From Cristatella mucedo (lineage: Eukaryota > Bryozoa > Phylactolaemata > Cristatellidae), in NCBI GenBank assembly GCA_009760855.2, contig WPIO01000033.1:894001-958000 (forward strand): DNA of 64,000 nucleotides, read 5' to 3'. A model generated the notes under the pieces. It did not search any database and was not told where the DNA came from. It saw nothing but the letters and a program-made list of their open reading frames with translations. A program made the position numbers and the translations under genes. Positions 34,358 to 45,439 of the stretch are shown piece by piece. Within the stretch, counting starts at the first letter, position 1. Every line of letters starts with the position of its first letter.

Positions 34358-35669
34358 GTAAGGTCATTGGCTAGTACTAGGGTGCCTTGGTGAGTCGTGC
34401 TCGCATGATTGCTCGGCTGGTTGATACTGCGCTAGCACTGCTTGCCCTTTGTTGGCTGAATGTATCGAAGCAAATCGACAAGCTTAGTGAACTAGCTAAT
34501 CTGCTAGCTTGGCTGTGGCTTAGGCGAGGCAGAAGGTAAGGTGTTGTCAAATACTTTCAGTCTTTGGGCCGACTCGAAATGTGCGGACCGAGTATCATCG
34601 CAGTGTGCTCAAATTTCCAGGTGCATACACCTGTAAGTGGGTTGAGTAGTTAGTTAATAGACGTCACTCAGCTGCAGTTTCCATTGCTGGACGTGTCGGT
34701 ACGCCGTTGCTTTTGCCTGATTTTTCGGCCAAGACGCCTGCCTTAGCTGTCCCAGAGGCAGCCTGCAAGCGACAGCGATTTGTGTGAGTGGTATTTTAGG
34801 TGTCTGTGGCGGCTTGATCGTGAGGACACTAGCGCTCATGCTTACGCTGCTGCTTGTTTTCCAGGCGCTCTGGCCACGGTGACTTGGCTGTTGCTTGAAG
34901 TTTACGTGGCACAGGGATGTACTTTCCCATGCTCATTTATTTTGCAGCACCTTTTTTTGCTGTGAGCATTGTACTCTGCTTGCCGCAAGTCACGCTGACG
35001 TGACGTGACATGACGGCATCGTTGTATCGAATAGTTCTATCCCTGGCATTGCTTTGTAAGTAGTGCTGGCCTGGACCGATATGGTGTACAGGCACGGCAG
35101 CATCTCGGTCAGCCGTGTCTCTGTCAGCCCTGTGCCATGGCGGAGTGCATGCTCTGCGCTGTGCGTGCAGCACTGGTCCAGCCAGGGTCTTGCTGGGCTT
35201 TTCCACCGACGAGGGTTTCTGGGTACGGGTCTTTCTGAATGCAAGCCGCGCATCTGTTTGCAACTTGTACGAAATCTCGTGCCCACAGCATTACGAAGGT
35301 GCCGAACTTAGATGCACGTATCTGGTAACTTGTGGTACCTTCCTCTGTTTGCTCTACGATGGTTTTCTTCTGTCAAAGCCATTGACGGAAAGAACGTATT
35401 GTATGGTGGCCGTATGCATACCCAAGATTGTATTTCAGGGGAGCGTTTTCTCACCTATACCAGTAACTGTGGGCTTTGCCTACCTATGCATGATTGACTT
35501 GAGTGTTACCAACGTTGGTTCTACTAACCAGCAGCCACTAGTCTTTGCCTATAGTTTTGGGCACTTTTATGATTGTCTTAGCATGGTATATGACTGCTTT
35601 TGCATGGTTTTGTAAGCAGGCTATTTTACTTTTAGTCAACTATTGGTTATTGCTTCTCTTGCAGTGAGA

Positions 35670-35725
35670 GCTGTTAGGTACCTGAATAGATGATAAGTTT
35701 TCTTAGAGTGCTATACAAAAGGCAT
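35670..35725 (+). mobile_element. SINE family A 3'-end fragment
   Basis: gtacctgaatagatgataag, ttttcttagagtgctataca. Confidence 0.5.
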
Positions 35726-36424
35726 ATTAATATGAGTGGATAGCATGCACAATCAGCTTCACATATGAACAGTCTTTCTCCATCAGGAATCCTAGGTGGT
35801 TGGTTTCTTGCTCTAACTGTGCCACCAATTTCTTGCACCGTTGAACTGTATACAGCTTACGTCTGCCCCAACCAGATGTCTCAAACCTGGACCATTCTGG
35901 AAGAAGTGCCCAAGTTAAGATGTATTGGTCGAGAGTATAAGCAGCACATCCAATAAGTACTTTGCCATGCTCTGATGGTGCTATCAAAATCTTTTCTTCA
36001 AACTATCTGAAACTGCCAAATAAGTCCATTTATCATGTTTTTCCTAACCCTGCTGGGTACTCGATGTGTTAGCATGCACAGGTTGCTGCAAATATTGCCT
36101 CTTGCTACTCCTAACTTCTGGTTGTATTTTTCGACCTTTATTTAATAGAATTCTGCACGATGTTTGAGCTTTTTTCTTGATTTCGGAGGTGCACGAATTT
36201 TTGGGCCAGCACTGTGCAGCAGTTCGTTCTGCATAGCAGTGCTATATACATTGAGTTAGTGCCATGTCGGTCGCTTCACAATTTTTCATAACGTCAACGA
36301 GTTTCATCGGCATTTATCCCGACAAGTTCACATTACATCATAGCTCATTTCCTGCTGCTTCTTCGCAGAAGTTAGAATAAGCAATCATAGTTTCGTGGTA
36401 GGGATGAGTTGCTTTCGCATTGTA

Positions 36425-36700
36425 ATTATAATAATAAGATATTTGTTTAGCACCCTCAGAGGTAAATCACTTTATACATGCTCTAAAGGAGGCACATTTA
36501 AATGATTAGTGATAACTTGCATAGCATCTGCAAGCATAAGCACACATTGGACAATTCATACGGACCCAGCAAGTGCTGTGTGGAACAGATTTTTAGCTTA
36601 GGTTACATGTCATCAATTCATTGGATATGGTGACGTCAGTGTGAAGTAAGTTCTAGGCTTTGGACGCGTACGAACTAAAGGCACAGTCTTCAAGGTCGTG
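36425..36700 (-). mobile_element. Old LINE family A 3' fragment
   Basis: ATAATAATAA, then gcaccctcagag, then taagcacacattgg, ggacccagcaagtgctgt and ttctaggctttgg in family order, heavily diverged. Confidence 0.55.
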
Positions 36701-37429
36701 TGCTCTAACTCCTGACACAGATATTCAATTTCAGGCTCCGAAATGGGTGCCGACTTTGTCAGTTCAAGGCCTGAAGGGGGTCACAGACAGCCTTAGCCTA
36801 TATGGTTGTAAACAAGATCTTATTTACTTTGTTACTCTGTGCACGGTGCATCTTTTGTTGCGTCTTGTTGCCAATTAAAATGCAGACCGTGAACTTAACG
36901 TCCTGACGGAATCTGATGCTGCTGATTGAGAGCGCTTTTTTCAGTAGGCGATTTTCTTCTTAAGCTAGGATGCTCTTCTGCAAGTCGACACGAGCTGACG
37001 AGAAGCTATTTCACCGGCCAGATTTGGGAATCCAGCCTGATTCTTTGAACGATGCAATGCCATTGCAAATTCTGCCACCGCAAATAGAAAAAAATGCATT
37101 ACATGCCCCCCAGTCGGTTGCCCACAAGTCTACCGGTGAAGTGCTCTTAGCTTAGCTAGTGTTACTAGCACAGCACTTGTATTGGTGCTTGTCCCTGTCG
37201 ACTCGTGACAAACACCGGTGATGTGACAGCTGCTTATATGCTAAAACAGGCCCATTGCCTTCGTTTGGACAAAAAAGCTAATAGCAATCAGCTTCTTCTC
37301 TTTAGCAACTCTGCTGGAGTTCACACCTGAGCTTCCTCCCGATGGTCCTCTTGTGCTGCTGACTATAGTCCCTGAAAGCTCGTGCTCTTTCGTAGATTTC
37401 GAGAGAATCAGCCTGTTAGCAACCGCAAT

Positions 37430-37745
37430 GGCATATGGACAGGTGGCACCGGCTCCAAAGGATGTGAGGTTGGTTCGGGGTACAGCTAAACAACCTGAGT
37501 CAGAAGAGCATGTGTTAGGATGCCTAGCCTGATTGGGAAATAATTTGGATAAGCAAGCTGTTGCTAGAGAATGAAGGGACCTACAAGTGAGTGACAGAAC
37601 CTTGAAGTCGATACACCACTTGATGGGGAGTCAGTGCAGGTCGATGTGAAATAGTGTAATTGTGGCAACTTCGGCACTGAAGGTAGACTAGCCTGGCTGC
37701 AGAGTTCGATCACAGCTGTAAGCGCCTTATGTTGCACTGGCCGGA
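37430..37745 (-). mobile_element. LINE family A internal fragment
   Basis: ctccaaaggatgtgaggttg, gaatgaagggacctacaagt, gtgacagaaccttgaagtcg and gatggggagtcagtgcaggt are conserved family words; frames are broken. Confidence 0.65.
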
Positions 37746-37751
37746 AAACCT

Positions 37752-37910
37752 TAAAAAAATGTGTTAGCTGATTCAACAGCTTCATTTGTATGGTGGCAGA
37801 AGAGCTGTAGCGGCCATCACCACCACCACTTTACAGTGGACAAGTAAGGATCGCCAACTGCAAGGCACTAACATGCGATCTGGATCGTCAAGAGCTAGCG
37901 CCTCCAGTGC
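37752..37910 (-). mobile_element. tRNA-derived SINE, family B
   Basis: aaaaaatgtgttagctgatt, caacagcttcatttgtatgg, gacaagtaaggatcgccaac. The head is diverged. Confidence 0.65.
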
Positions 37911-38429
37911 ACTCAATGTGCTCGAAGTGTGACTGTGTGTATGCTTGAGTCACGCTAGAGTCGTGTTTTCTCAAGTGCACTTGTATGCTCTGTTGCAAAC
38001 TCATTCCGGCAACTCTGGTAGACGTGGTTTGTGGTGGGCACAAGTTTTTTAGGTGCTTTTTTGTTTAACACTCGCCGATTGCATGCTTCGAGCTTCTAGC
38101 TATTAGCCTGGTCTGCGAGCGGCAGGCAGCCTCTGTTTGAAAATATCGTCGGCAATTATAGAATCTGTTGCCATCAGGCTATGCGAAAGTGAGCAACTGT
38201 TGCTCTGTCGACAGACATGCTGTTTTTGTAGAAGCAGAAATGCCACGAGTCGATGCAGGAAAGGACACCCAAGCTGGCTGACGTGCGAAAGCTTGTCACG
38301 GGGAGGGGGAGACTGTCGGGTGTCGGTTGCCTAGCTGCCGTTTGGAGGATCTCGGCGATGGCAATTGGGGTTTCCCTGGGCTCTGCACTGCGACTTAGTT
38401 GTCGGCATGCAAATGAGCTTGTTTTTCAG

Positions 38430-38539
38430 GTGCCGACGCCAACGCCCAATGTGCCAATGGTGAGACGCCCCTTACTATCGCCTGCATGAGTGGATTCACA
38501 GACGTCGTGGAAATACTGCTGCAAGCCGGCGCAAGCCAG
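38430..38539 (+). CDS. mask: mask-like exon 6: ankyrin repeat
   Basis: GADANAQCANGETPLTIACM then SGFTDVVEILLQAGASQ. It best fits human GANVHATTATGDTALTYACE and GHTDVADVLLQAGADLE, meaning two repeats between this exon and exon 5 are absent. Acceptor ttgtttttcag, phase 1 in, phase 0 out. Confidence 0.88.
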
Positions 38540-38692
38540 GTAATCAAGTCGCCGAGATTGCGCTATGCCTTGAGTGCAAGCAGCCCCTCTATTCGTTCGG
38601 GTAGCTGCGCAGATCGCATGGCGGCGCCGGGCGAAACGTCGCCGGCTAGCCGGCTTTCGAGAGGGAACTGACATGCGCATCGTTTCTCGTAG

Positions 38693-38899
38693 GCGCACGA
38701 GACCGACGATGGACTGACACCGCTCATGAAGGCTGCCCTTGCCGGGCATGGTGCCGTAGTGCAGCTGCTGCTGCTGCGCTGCGCCAGCATGCAGCAGGCC
38801 GTCGTTGAATGCAACGCGGCCTTGTCGCTGGCCTGCAGTGCCGGCCACCTGGATGTCGTTGCGCTGCTGATGCCATACAGCTCCGGCCGAGGGCAACAG
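38693..38899 (+). CDS. mask: mask-like exon 7: ankyrin repeats
   Basis: AHETDDGLTPLMKAALAGH and NAALSLACSAGHLDVVALLM match human EHESEGGRTPLMKAARAGH and HTVVSLACAGGHLAVVELLL. The loop between them (CASMQQAVVE) is unusual. Acceptor tttctcgtag, donor GTAGGG. Confidence 0.9.
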
Positions 38900-39057
38900 G
38901 TAGGGATGAGTATGCTGCGTCTGGCGCCGTGGGGGAGAGGGGGCTTGACATGAAAGTGCCCCCTTGACATGAAAGTTGCGTGTGCCATCAAGAGATCGTG
39001 ACTGCTTGCAAAAAAAGAGAGAACTTTCCGTGCACGATGCAATATGTGAGAAAAATT

Positions 39058-39190
39058 GTGGGGCAGCAGAGCCCTAACGGCTCTCGCCACTGCTTGCAGT
39101 TGGCAATAACGGATCGCCTACTGCAGGATTTGAACCCACGATTTTGGTCGTGAAGAGTGAGCACCTTATCTCACGGGCTATCACGGTACA
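39058..39190 (-). mobile_element. tRNA-derived SINE family B, truncated, first of a tandem pair
   Basis: ggcaataacggatcgcctac, tttgaacccacga (rc B box) and gtcgtgaagagtgagcacct lead to ggctatcacggtac. The 3' body is mostly missing. Confidence 0.75.
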
Positions 39191-39194
39191 AAAA

Positions 39195-39345
39195 GAGTAA
39201 CCTGATTTAACAGCTTTGTTTATATAGCAGCAGAAGAGCCTTCACGGCTATTACAGCAGCTTGCAGTGGTCAGTAAAGAATCGACCACTGCAGGACTTGA
39301 ACCAGTGACCCGGGTCGTGAAGGGCTAGCACAGGAAGTTCACAGG
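39195..39345 (-). mobile_element. tRNA-derived SINE family B, second of a tandem pair
   Basis: aacctgatttaacagctttg, ttcacggctattacagcagc, gacttgaaccagtgacccgg and gtcgtgaagggctag: a fuller copy in the same orientation, directly after the first. Confidence 0.75.
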
Positions 39346-39649
39346 CAGCCATTGCTGAATCTGTTATGCCAGGGATTTGCTCGACATCGGGAGAATAGTG
39401 GTTGGCAGGATTTCCCCTAATACTTCTGTGTCAACTAATATACTGGGCACCTTGGCGGATTGCAACAGGCCTTGCAGGCGTGTACCAAAACGCTGCTCTG
39501 CTAGGATCTATGGGAATTGCTGCCAGCCGTACCACTGAGTGCCGAGTTTTTGCTTATTATTAAGACTTGAAACAGCACAGCTTGTATTATTATAGTACTT
39601 GTATTTTCCCCCCAGCTGTATGAGCAACCTCCTTTCGATCTCTTTTCAG

Positions 39650-39814
39650 AATGGCTCCTCAGCATTAATGGAAGCTATTAAAGGAGACCACGTGGATGTT
39701 GCAGCCTTTCTGCTGGATTACCCTAATCCTATTCCCGAATGTGTGCCCACAGCAAGTGAGGCAGCAGCCGTGCCTGCTACGACGGCCAGCCAGAGCCCGG
39801 CTTTTTCCGAAGAG
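39650..39814 (+). CDS. mask: mask-like exon 8: end of ankyrin block 1
   Basis: NGSSALMEAIKGDHVDVAAF and LLDYPNPIPECVPT align with human DGSTMLIEAAKGGHTNVVSY and LLDYPNNVLSVPT, the hallmark end of block 1. The exon then turns Ala/Thr/Ser-rich. Phase 0/0. Confidence 0.92.
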
Positions 39815-40082
39815 GTAGGCAGCTGGCTGTGGGCATGGGCAAACCTTACTTACCCACTCGATTCTTCTTTGTATACCGCTGCTGCTTTGGCCCACCTCCA
39901 AAATGATCACGTGCATTCTCTTTTTAGTGCCGCTTCTTTTGTTGTTGGCCAGTATTTGTTCGTTTTCTTGTTCAGTATTAGTAGGCGACAAGACAAGGAT
40001 CATCACTGTCACTGCAGTGATGATCCTGATTCTGTCACGTGTAAACGTTGAGCAGTGAATCCATTAATTTTTGTTTAACTAG

Positions 40083-40164
40083 TCCGACAAAGACTCCACT
40101 GAAGACGAGGATGACGACCAAGATGGTGATGCTCCCATTTGCCTAGATGATGACGAGGTTTCAG
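40083..40164 (+). CDS. mask: mask-like exon 9: acidic linker
   Basis: SDKDSTEDEDDDQDGDAPIC then LDDDEVS, bounded by aactag and TCAG|GTAAAG. Highly acidic, in a position where family members also carry a disordered linker. Phases fit both neighbours (0 in, 1 out). Confidence 0.75.
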
Positions 40165-40916
40165 GTAAAGCTCACGTAGCACACGGGATCTCTTGATGTG
40201 GTACCACTGTTAAAAATGTATTGATAGTACTGATGTGGCATTTTGTGGTATAATGCAGTGGCGCTGGTTGCCATAGAGTACTGTAGCCCTATGATTCCGG
40301 CAGTTTACTCCCTTGTTGCCTCGTAAATGTATTCGACACCTTGCCACCAGGCTTGGATTCTGCTTGTGCTTTGCCGAGGTTAACTTAGCAAGTGCACTCG
40401 CCGATGTCATTGTCTTCATTGTGACTGGCAAATTTTTCTGTTGTAAGCATTTTGTTTCTAGAATAGCCTTGTAGCTTCTCGTGAGTGTTCCTCCTTGTGT
40501 CTAGTGTAGCCTTATATGAAGTCTAGTTATTGTCTGGTTTTTACCAGGAGCTAGCTATTAAGCGCTCTCTTCGTTTCACCTGCAAGTTTAGCGTGGTATT
40601 TCAAAAAACGCTGTTCGGTTTTATGCCTTGTCACCTCACAGTTAAGACCATTTTGATTGAAGTCACAAATTGTGCTGCTGTTTTGAGTTGGATCGAGAGT
40701 AGTGTCACAGTTTAGCCTTTGGTCAATGATTGGTGCCGAGGTGTGCTGCATGGATTTCGGGCTAGGTTGAATGTGGAGGAGGGGGAGAGTAGAAAGCTAC
40801 CAGTTCTCCTCTTAGCTATGTTAATGCCCTACGTGTCGCTTGGCGTCCGATGGTGCGATTTTTTGTCCCTTGCTTGGTGTTGCTCAGATTAGCATTTGGA
40901 TTTGCCGCCATTGCAG

Positions 40917-41182
40917 GCTGCTTTGATCAAATGACCACCAGTCTCATTAGCCTAGTGGAGGAGCGAGTCGACATGCTCAACAGCACCTTATCTGAGGCAA
41001 CGAGGGCCCTACAGGAATTTCTCGAAAAGCTAAGGATTCACAAGACCAACGGACTGGCGATTTCGGCATTGGATGCTGCCTCCACGACCCTGCACGCCTC
41101 GGTCCTAGTGGCTGCTAAAATCGACCCAGCCAGGGCCTGCGCCGACAAATCGACGCCATATTCCGGAGTGGACGTGAAGCAG
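40917..41182 (+). CDS. mask: mask-like exon 10: helical/coiled-coil linker
   Basis: CFDQMTTSLISLVEERVDML and EATRALQEFLEKLRIHKTN have heptad-like hydrophobics. This is the equivalent of the inter-block helix (KLNELGQRISAIEKAQ in human), though sequence identity is low. Acceptor ccattgcag, donor GTACGA, phases 1 in, 0 out. Confidence 0.75.
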
Positions 41183-41326
41183 GTACGATTGTGCCGGGCT
41201 GCCTGTCGATTGTTGATTTAAAGTTGGGTCTTGCCCGTGCGCATTCGACTCTTTTGTGCTGCTCATCCCCCCCCGGCGCAGTTTATAAGCGTTTCGAGAC
41301 GTCTCCAAACCCACCCTTTTTTTTAG

Positions 41327-41566
41327 TTCATCGAACAACACTATATCGTGCCCATTCGGGAAGGATCCGTGTCAGCCCAGGCAGAGCGTTCTAATTCTGC
41401 TGCTGACAAGGCAGCCGGCAGCAGATTTAAGGTTGTCGACGTTGCCGAGGTGGCAGGTGAACAGAAGCCGCAGGCTGCACCCACGACGATCGGCGAGCTC
41501 GCAGCCCACCACATTCAACAAAAGGGCGTGGTCGCGGGCGAAATACTGCCACCTGTGAGCGATCAG
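41327..41566 (+). CDS. mask: mask-like exon 11: linker
   Basis: FIEQHYIVPIREGSVSAQAE, later KVVDVAEVAGEQ and HHIQQKGVVAGEILPPVSDQ. No domain recognised; Ala/Glu-rich and probably disordered. A strong polypyrimidine acceptor (ccctttttttttag) and phase 0/0 support it. Confidence 0.7.
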
Positions 41567-41679
41567 GTCGGTCGCAGCAATTGGGCGCATGAAAGCTGCC
41601 TTGGCTCCTTTCTGGCTCCGTGAAAGTGCGGTCGGACACTCGGTTTCGGCCTATTAAGCTTTGCTGCCCATCATTGCAG

Positions 41680-41740
41680 GTCACCCTGGCTCCAACTGCT
41701 TCTTCCTACGGCTACGTCTCGACCTCTCAGAGTGGCAAAG
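41680..41740 (+). CDS. mask: mask-like exon 12: short linker
   Basis: VTLAPTASSYGYVSTSQSGK between catcattgcag and GTGAGC. Short, but in phase on both sides (0 in, 1 out) and serine-rich like its neighbours. Confidence 0.65.
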
Positions 41741-42113
41741 GTGAGCTTGCTGAAGCTGCTGGGCCCATGACAGCCGTACACCGACACACCGACGTTGCGC
41801 TTGCCCCTTCGGCCATTGAGCGATGGTTGCTTAATTAATGCACAGAAGTGTGTGCAGAAGTCTCAGGATCGAGCATGCAGCCCTGGAATGTCGCTACCTG
41901 TGCCATGCTCTGCAAGGCAGTGTGCATAGCAGCGCTTTGGCTGTTCTACTCTGGCCCTCTGCCGTCTGTTGCACGACACGGCTTAGTTGATGCGTTGCTT
42001 TTGGTTCTCAACTCTCTGCTTGGCTCTTCATGTATATAGCGAAAGAAATCTGATCTTTACCACTCTTGAATCAGTTGCATTTACACAATCGCTTCCGCTC
42101 ACACGTCCTGTAG

Positions 42114-42193
42114 GCAGCAGAGACTTCATGTACGACGGCGTCAGTTCGACTCGGTTCGGCTTTCAGATGCCAGAGCCAGGGGCTCATCCCAAG
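42114..42193 (+). CDS. mask: mask-like exon 13: short linker
   Basis: SRDFMYDGVSSTRFGFQMPE then PGAHPK, between tcctgtag and AAG|GTATTC. Phase 1 in, 0 out. Confidence 0.65.
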
Positions 42194-43019
42194 GTATTCC
42201 TTGAGCCTTTGCCTGTCCACGAGGCTGCCAATGGCTTGCCGACACGGGTCGGCCTCTGCTGCTGCTATTTCGAAATGTCGCTTGGATTATACACTGAGCT
42301 TGTGCTTCACCATACTGACCCCGGTGGTCCCTGGCACACGTGCGTCAGCCCACCTCCTGTGGGAAATGCTGTGTGCCGTGTGGACTTACATCCACATGGC
42401 ACATCCACATTACACATCCACATAGCCTATAGCTAATGCTTGGTATTTTGCTTATGCACGTGGCGTTACTGTGGTACGACCGTCTGAAACGGATTTAAAT
42501 AGCATTCCAAGCACCCCAAGGGATGATGTGGTGCTAGTGAGAAAGAAGGGCTGCTCTCGGCGACCTCGGTAGATGATCGATGTTCTCTGGCGTCCCGAGG
42601 TTAAACTCCCAGCGACTCCTAGACCTCGAGACAGACATTAGCCCTGCAGCACGCAATTAGAGGAGGCTCCATGTTGTGAAACTAGCACAAGGCGCCCGCA
42701 CAGTTTGGAGAGTGCCTAGTGACCTGCAGGCTTGTAAGCGTGCTGTACTCACCCCTGGACCTCGTTTTGAGCACTAGCTCCCCCTCTCCCGGTGTGCCGC
42801 TTCGTTCTTCCCCCGCCCTTCAAAGTGTGGCGGACCACCTCTGAACTGTAGCTCGAAGTCAAAGGTGCACCACCCGGAAAGGCATTGTTAGCATCGCCTT
42901 TGCAAAAAGCTGTTCATCGCTTGCCGTCGAACTGGAATCGCCCACAGCCTTGTGGGGTGCCCGCCCTCGCCCGTGAGTGGCAGCGATGGGACCAGAGCAA
43001 GTGACTGCCTTGTTTCTAG

Positions 43020-43491
43020 GTTGCTCAGCTTTCGAGGCTGGGACCCTCTGGGCCGGTGAAGTTGACGATAACGGACGACCCGAGGCCGCTCGGCGCCGGC
43101 GCAAAGCTGCCCCCCATGCCGCAGCTGAAGCCACTGCACGGCAGGGAGGCGTGCACCGCGGCGCACTGCAAGAGCTCCCATGCACACCTGCAGCAGCAGC
43201 AGCTGCCCTTGGCTCCGGGAGCCAAGCCCTTGCAGTGCTGCAGCCACGCGCCGCCGGCGCCCGGCGGCGAGGTGGCTGGCGCCGGTGGCACGTCGCTGCA
43301 GCAGCGCCGACCGGCAGCCGGCCAGGCGTCGTTACCACCACAAGGTGGTGGTAAGCCCTTCGTGGACGTCAACACCCCGGCGGGTAGCAACGGCGACTCA
43401 CCACTGACCGTCGCCTGCGCCGGCGGCAATGTCGACCTTGTGCGGCGCCTCCTCGAAAAGAAGGCCGACATCGAGCACAAGGATAAGAAGG
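43020..43491 (+). CDS. mask: mask-like exon 14: Gln/Pro/Ala linker and first repeat of ankyrin block 2
   Basis: After acceptor tgtttctag the frame reads VAQLSRLGPSGPVKLTITDD, a compositionally biased linker with a His/Gln run, then FVDVNTPAGSNGDSPLTVAC and DLVRRLLEKKADIEHKDKK. The latter match human IDAHTESNHDTALTLAC and IEHRDKK. The donor at 43492 gives phase 1. The frame stays open through the next intron. Confidence 0.92.
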
Positions 43492-43608
43492 GTAGGTGGC
43501 GCTCTCCCATTCGCCTCGTTTGTGGTCCCTCTGCTCGGCGCCGAGGCGAGTGGAGAAAGCGGACCGCACTGCCCCTTGATGCAGCTAGTGTGTGCATGTC
43601 GCGTGCAG

Positions 43609-43754
43609 GTTTCACGCCGCTTCTGCTGGCCGCCAGCGCGGGCCACGTTGGAGTGATCAATCTGCTTCTGGACAGCGGCGCGAACATGGAGTCCACGACG
43701 GAGAAAGGGAGGGACACCGCTCTCGGCCTGGCCGCGGCTGCCGGCAGAATGAAG
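43609..43754 (+). CDS. mask: mask-like exon 15: ankyrin block 2
   Basis: GFTPLLLAASAGHVGVINLL and GRDTALGLAAAAGRMK match human GFTPLILAATAGHVGVVEIL and TKDTPLSLACSGGRQE. Flanked by a 117-base and a 102-base intron, both multiples of three and free of stops. Confidence 0.93.
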
Positions 43755-43856
43755 GTGATTCGTCGTGAGCTCCGACCCCCTCCCCCCCCCCCCCCGGTGC
43801 TCGTTGATTTTGGCGACCCACTGCGGCTTCTCGACATTGGGTTTCTTTTGTCGCAG

Positions 43857-43999
43857 GCCGTCGAGATTTTAGTTCATCGGGGCGCCAACAAGGAGCACAG
43901 GAATGCCTCGGACTATACGCCACTGTGCATCGCTGCGGGCAGTGGCAGTTTGGACATGATACAATTGCTGCTTTCGCACGGGTCGGAGATAAACTCCAG
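43857..43999 (+). CDS. mask: mask-like exon 16: ankyrin block 2
   Basis: AVEILVHRGANKEHRNASDY then TPLCIAAGSGSLDMIQLLLS and HGSEINS match human LLLARGANKEHRNVSDYTPL. Ends in phase 2 at CCAG|GTACGA. Confidence 0.95.
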
Positions 44000-45099
44000 G
44001 TACGAGATGTAGGAATGACGTATTAAAATGAGGTGCTTGTGATGGTGTGAGAGTGCTTGCCACTTTTTGGCACCGACTTTGCTTGTACATGAATGTGTGT
44101 ATATGTGCTTACACTCTGTCTAGAAAGTCTGAACCATGAAATAATGGCACTTGCTCATGCACTTGCACGTTCGTGGCCACGAGTATTTGCATAGACCGCC
44201 AGTATGGCCGTGTTTAGTCAAAAGCCACACATTTTACAGTAAAAAGTTTCGCTGAATGTTGTACGATAATGTTGATAAACTTCCACAGCAGTGCACCTGC
44301 ATTGCATTGTCGTGCTGCTTCATTGGTTGGACGTCTGGTTTTTGAAGATGTTTGAGGCTTTGTTTTTGAGGATGATGCAAGCGAGAGGCAAACGGCACGG
44401 TGCTTAGCCCATTTCAACCGTCGGCTCTATGCCATCTACTTAGCCAGGCGCTTTCTCGGCCACTCACTAGAGCAAATTCACCCCGGCAAAGCAGCGCTGC
44501 ACTGTTTGCCTTCTGGATTTGGTAACCAGTGATGACTGGGATAGCCGTACACATTTACTAGGATAGCTTGGCTTGTGCGGTCTTCCAATCATGTAGTGCA
44601 GCCAACTTTGGAGTTGTACTCTGGGGGTCTGGGTCGGTGGAAGTTGTTTTTGGCCGTGGAACTCTTTCGAGCGTACTTTAGCAAGATAAAAGCCTGACTA
44701 AACAGTTTCTCTCGCCAAGAAAACGAGCGGTATTCCGTTCGCTAAAGCTATGACTGTGAAAGGCTATGTAAGCCGAATTTCTTAGACAATTCGTTATGCT
44801 CCCTCTGCATGCTACAGAGTTAGCTCTTTCTGCGCGGAAGACTGGAAATGGAAATGAGATAGTGTAGGAATGTCATGCTCGTTCCATTCACTCCCGTGCA
44901 TAGAAAAACATTGAGTGTAAAGTTTTTTCACAGGCACGATTCTTAAAATCCGTAGTTTTTTTGGCCTGGATGCACACAAAGAGAAATCGTCGTGAGATCA
45001 CATCTGGGTTCATTCTCTCGACCAAATAGCTGCTTTCCCCGAAGTGAATGTGGTCCCGAATTATGTGTGGAAACATGAGAAACGAAAAGTACTCATAAA
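44000..45099. other. Intron 16, first part: no feature seen
   Basis: Ordinary intronic sequence; ORFs are short and unsupported. Confidence 0.5.
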
Positions 45100-45370
45100 A
45101 TCAGTCACCACTGTTTGACACGTGCTGGTTCCCGTCAAGCAGTGCATCAGCTTCAGGAATTTTGTCACTCTCCGTGTTCTTACTCTGACTTTCCTCCGAC
45201 CCTGGTGTTTAGCTGTGCCTCTAGCCAACCTTAAATTCTTCACTTTCTACTCACCCAAACACTTGATCTCCCAACCGACTGACATCGCGGTGCCCCCTGA
45301 TTTTACGTCACTTAAAACAGAAGCTGGAAACCAGTCTGTTCATGATTGTTATTTTCATCATTATTGTTAC
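45100..45370 (+). mobile_element. Old LINE family A 3' fragment, plus orientation
   Basis: tggttcccgtcaagcagtgc, ttcaggaattttgtcactct and ttttacgtcacttaaaacag correspond to the HWLPVKQ to SPDLTTFK part. It ends with an ATT/ATC-rich tail near 45350. Confidence 0.55.
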
Positions 45371-45439
45371 TAGTTTAACCCTCAGTAACATAAGTGCACT
45401 TGGCATTGGCAAGTTATTCAAATAGAGCATCTTGATAGA

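Noticed and set aside
34796-34965. A frame reading REDTSAHAYAAACFPGALATVT then WLLLEVYV, resembling the missing ankyrin repeat after exon 5
   Set aside because: Entering at the only good upstream acceptor needs phase 2, but exon 5 leaves in phase 1. Entering at the internal acceptor leaves half a repeat and no suitable donor. Resemblance is probably chance.
38426-39090. Minus-strand ORFs of 156 and 175 codons over exons 6-7
   Set aside because: Antisense to well-matched ankyrin exons on the plus strand.
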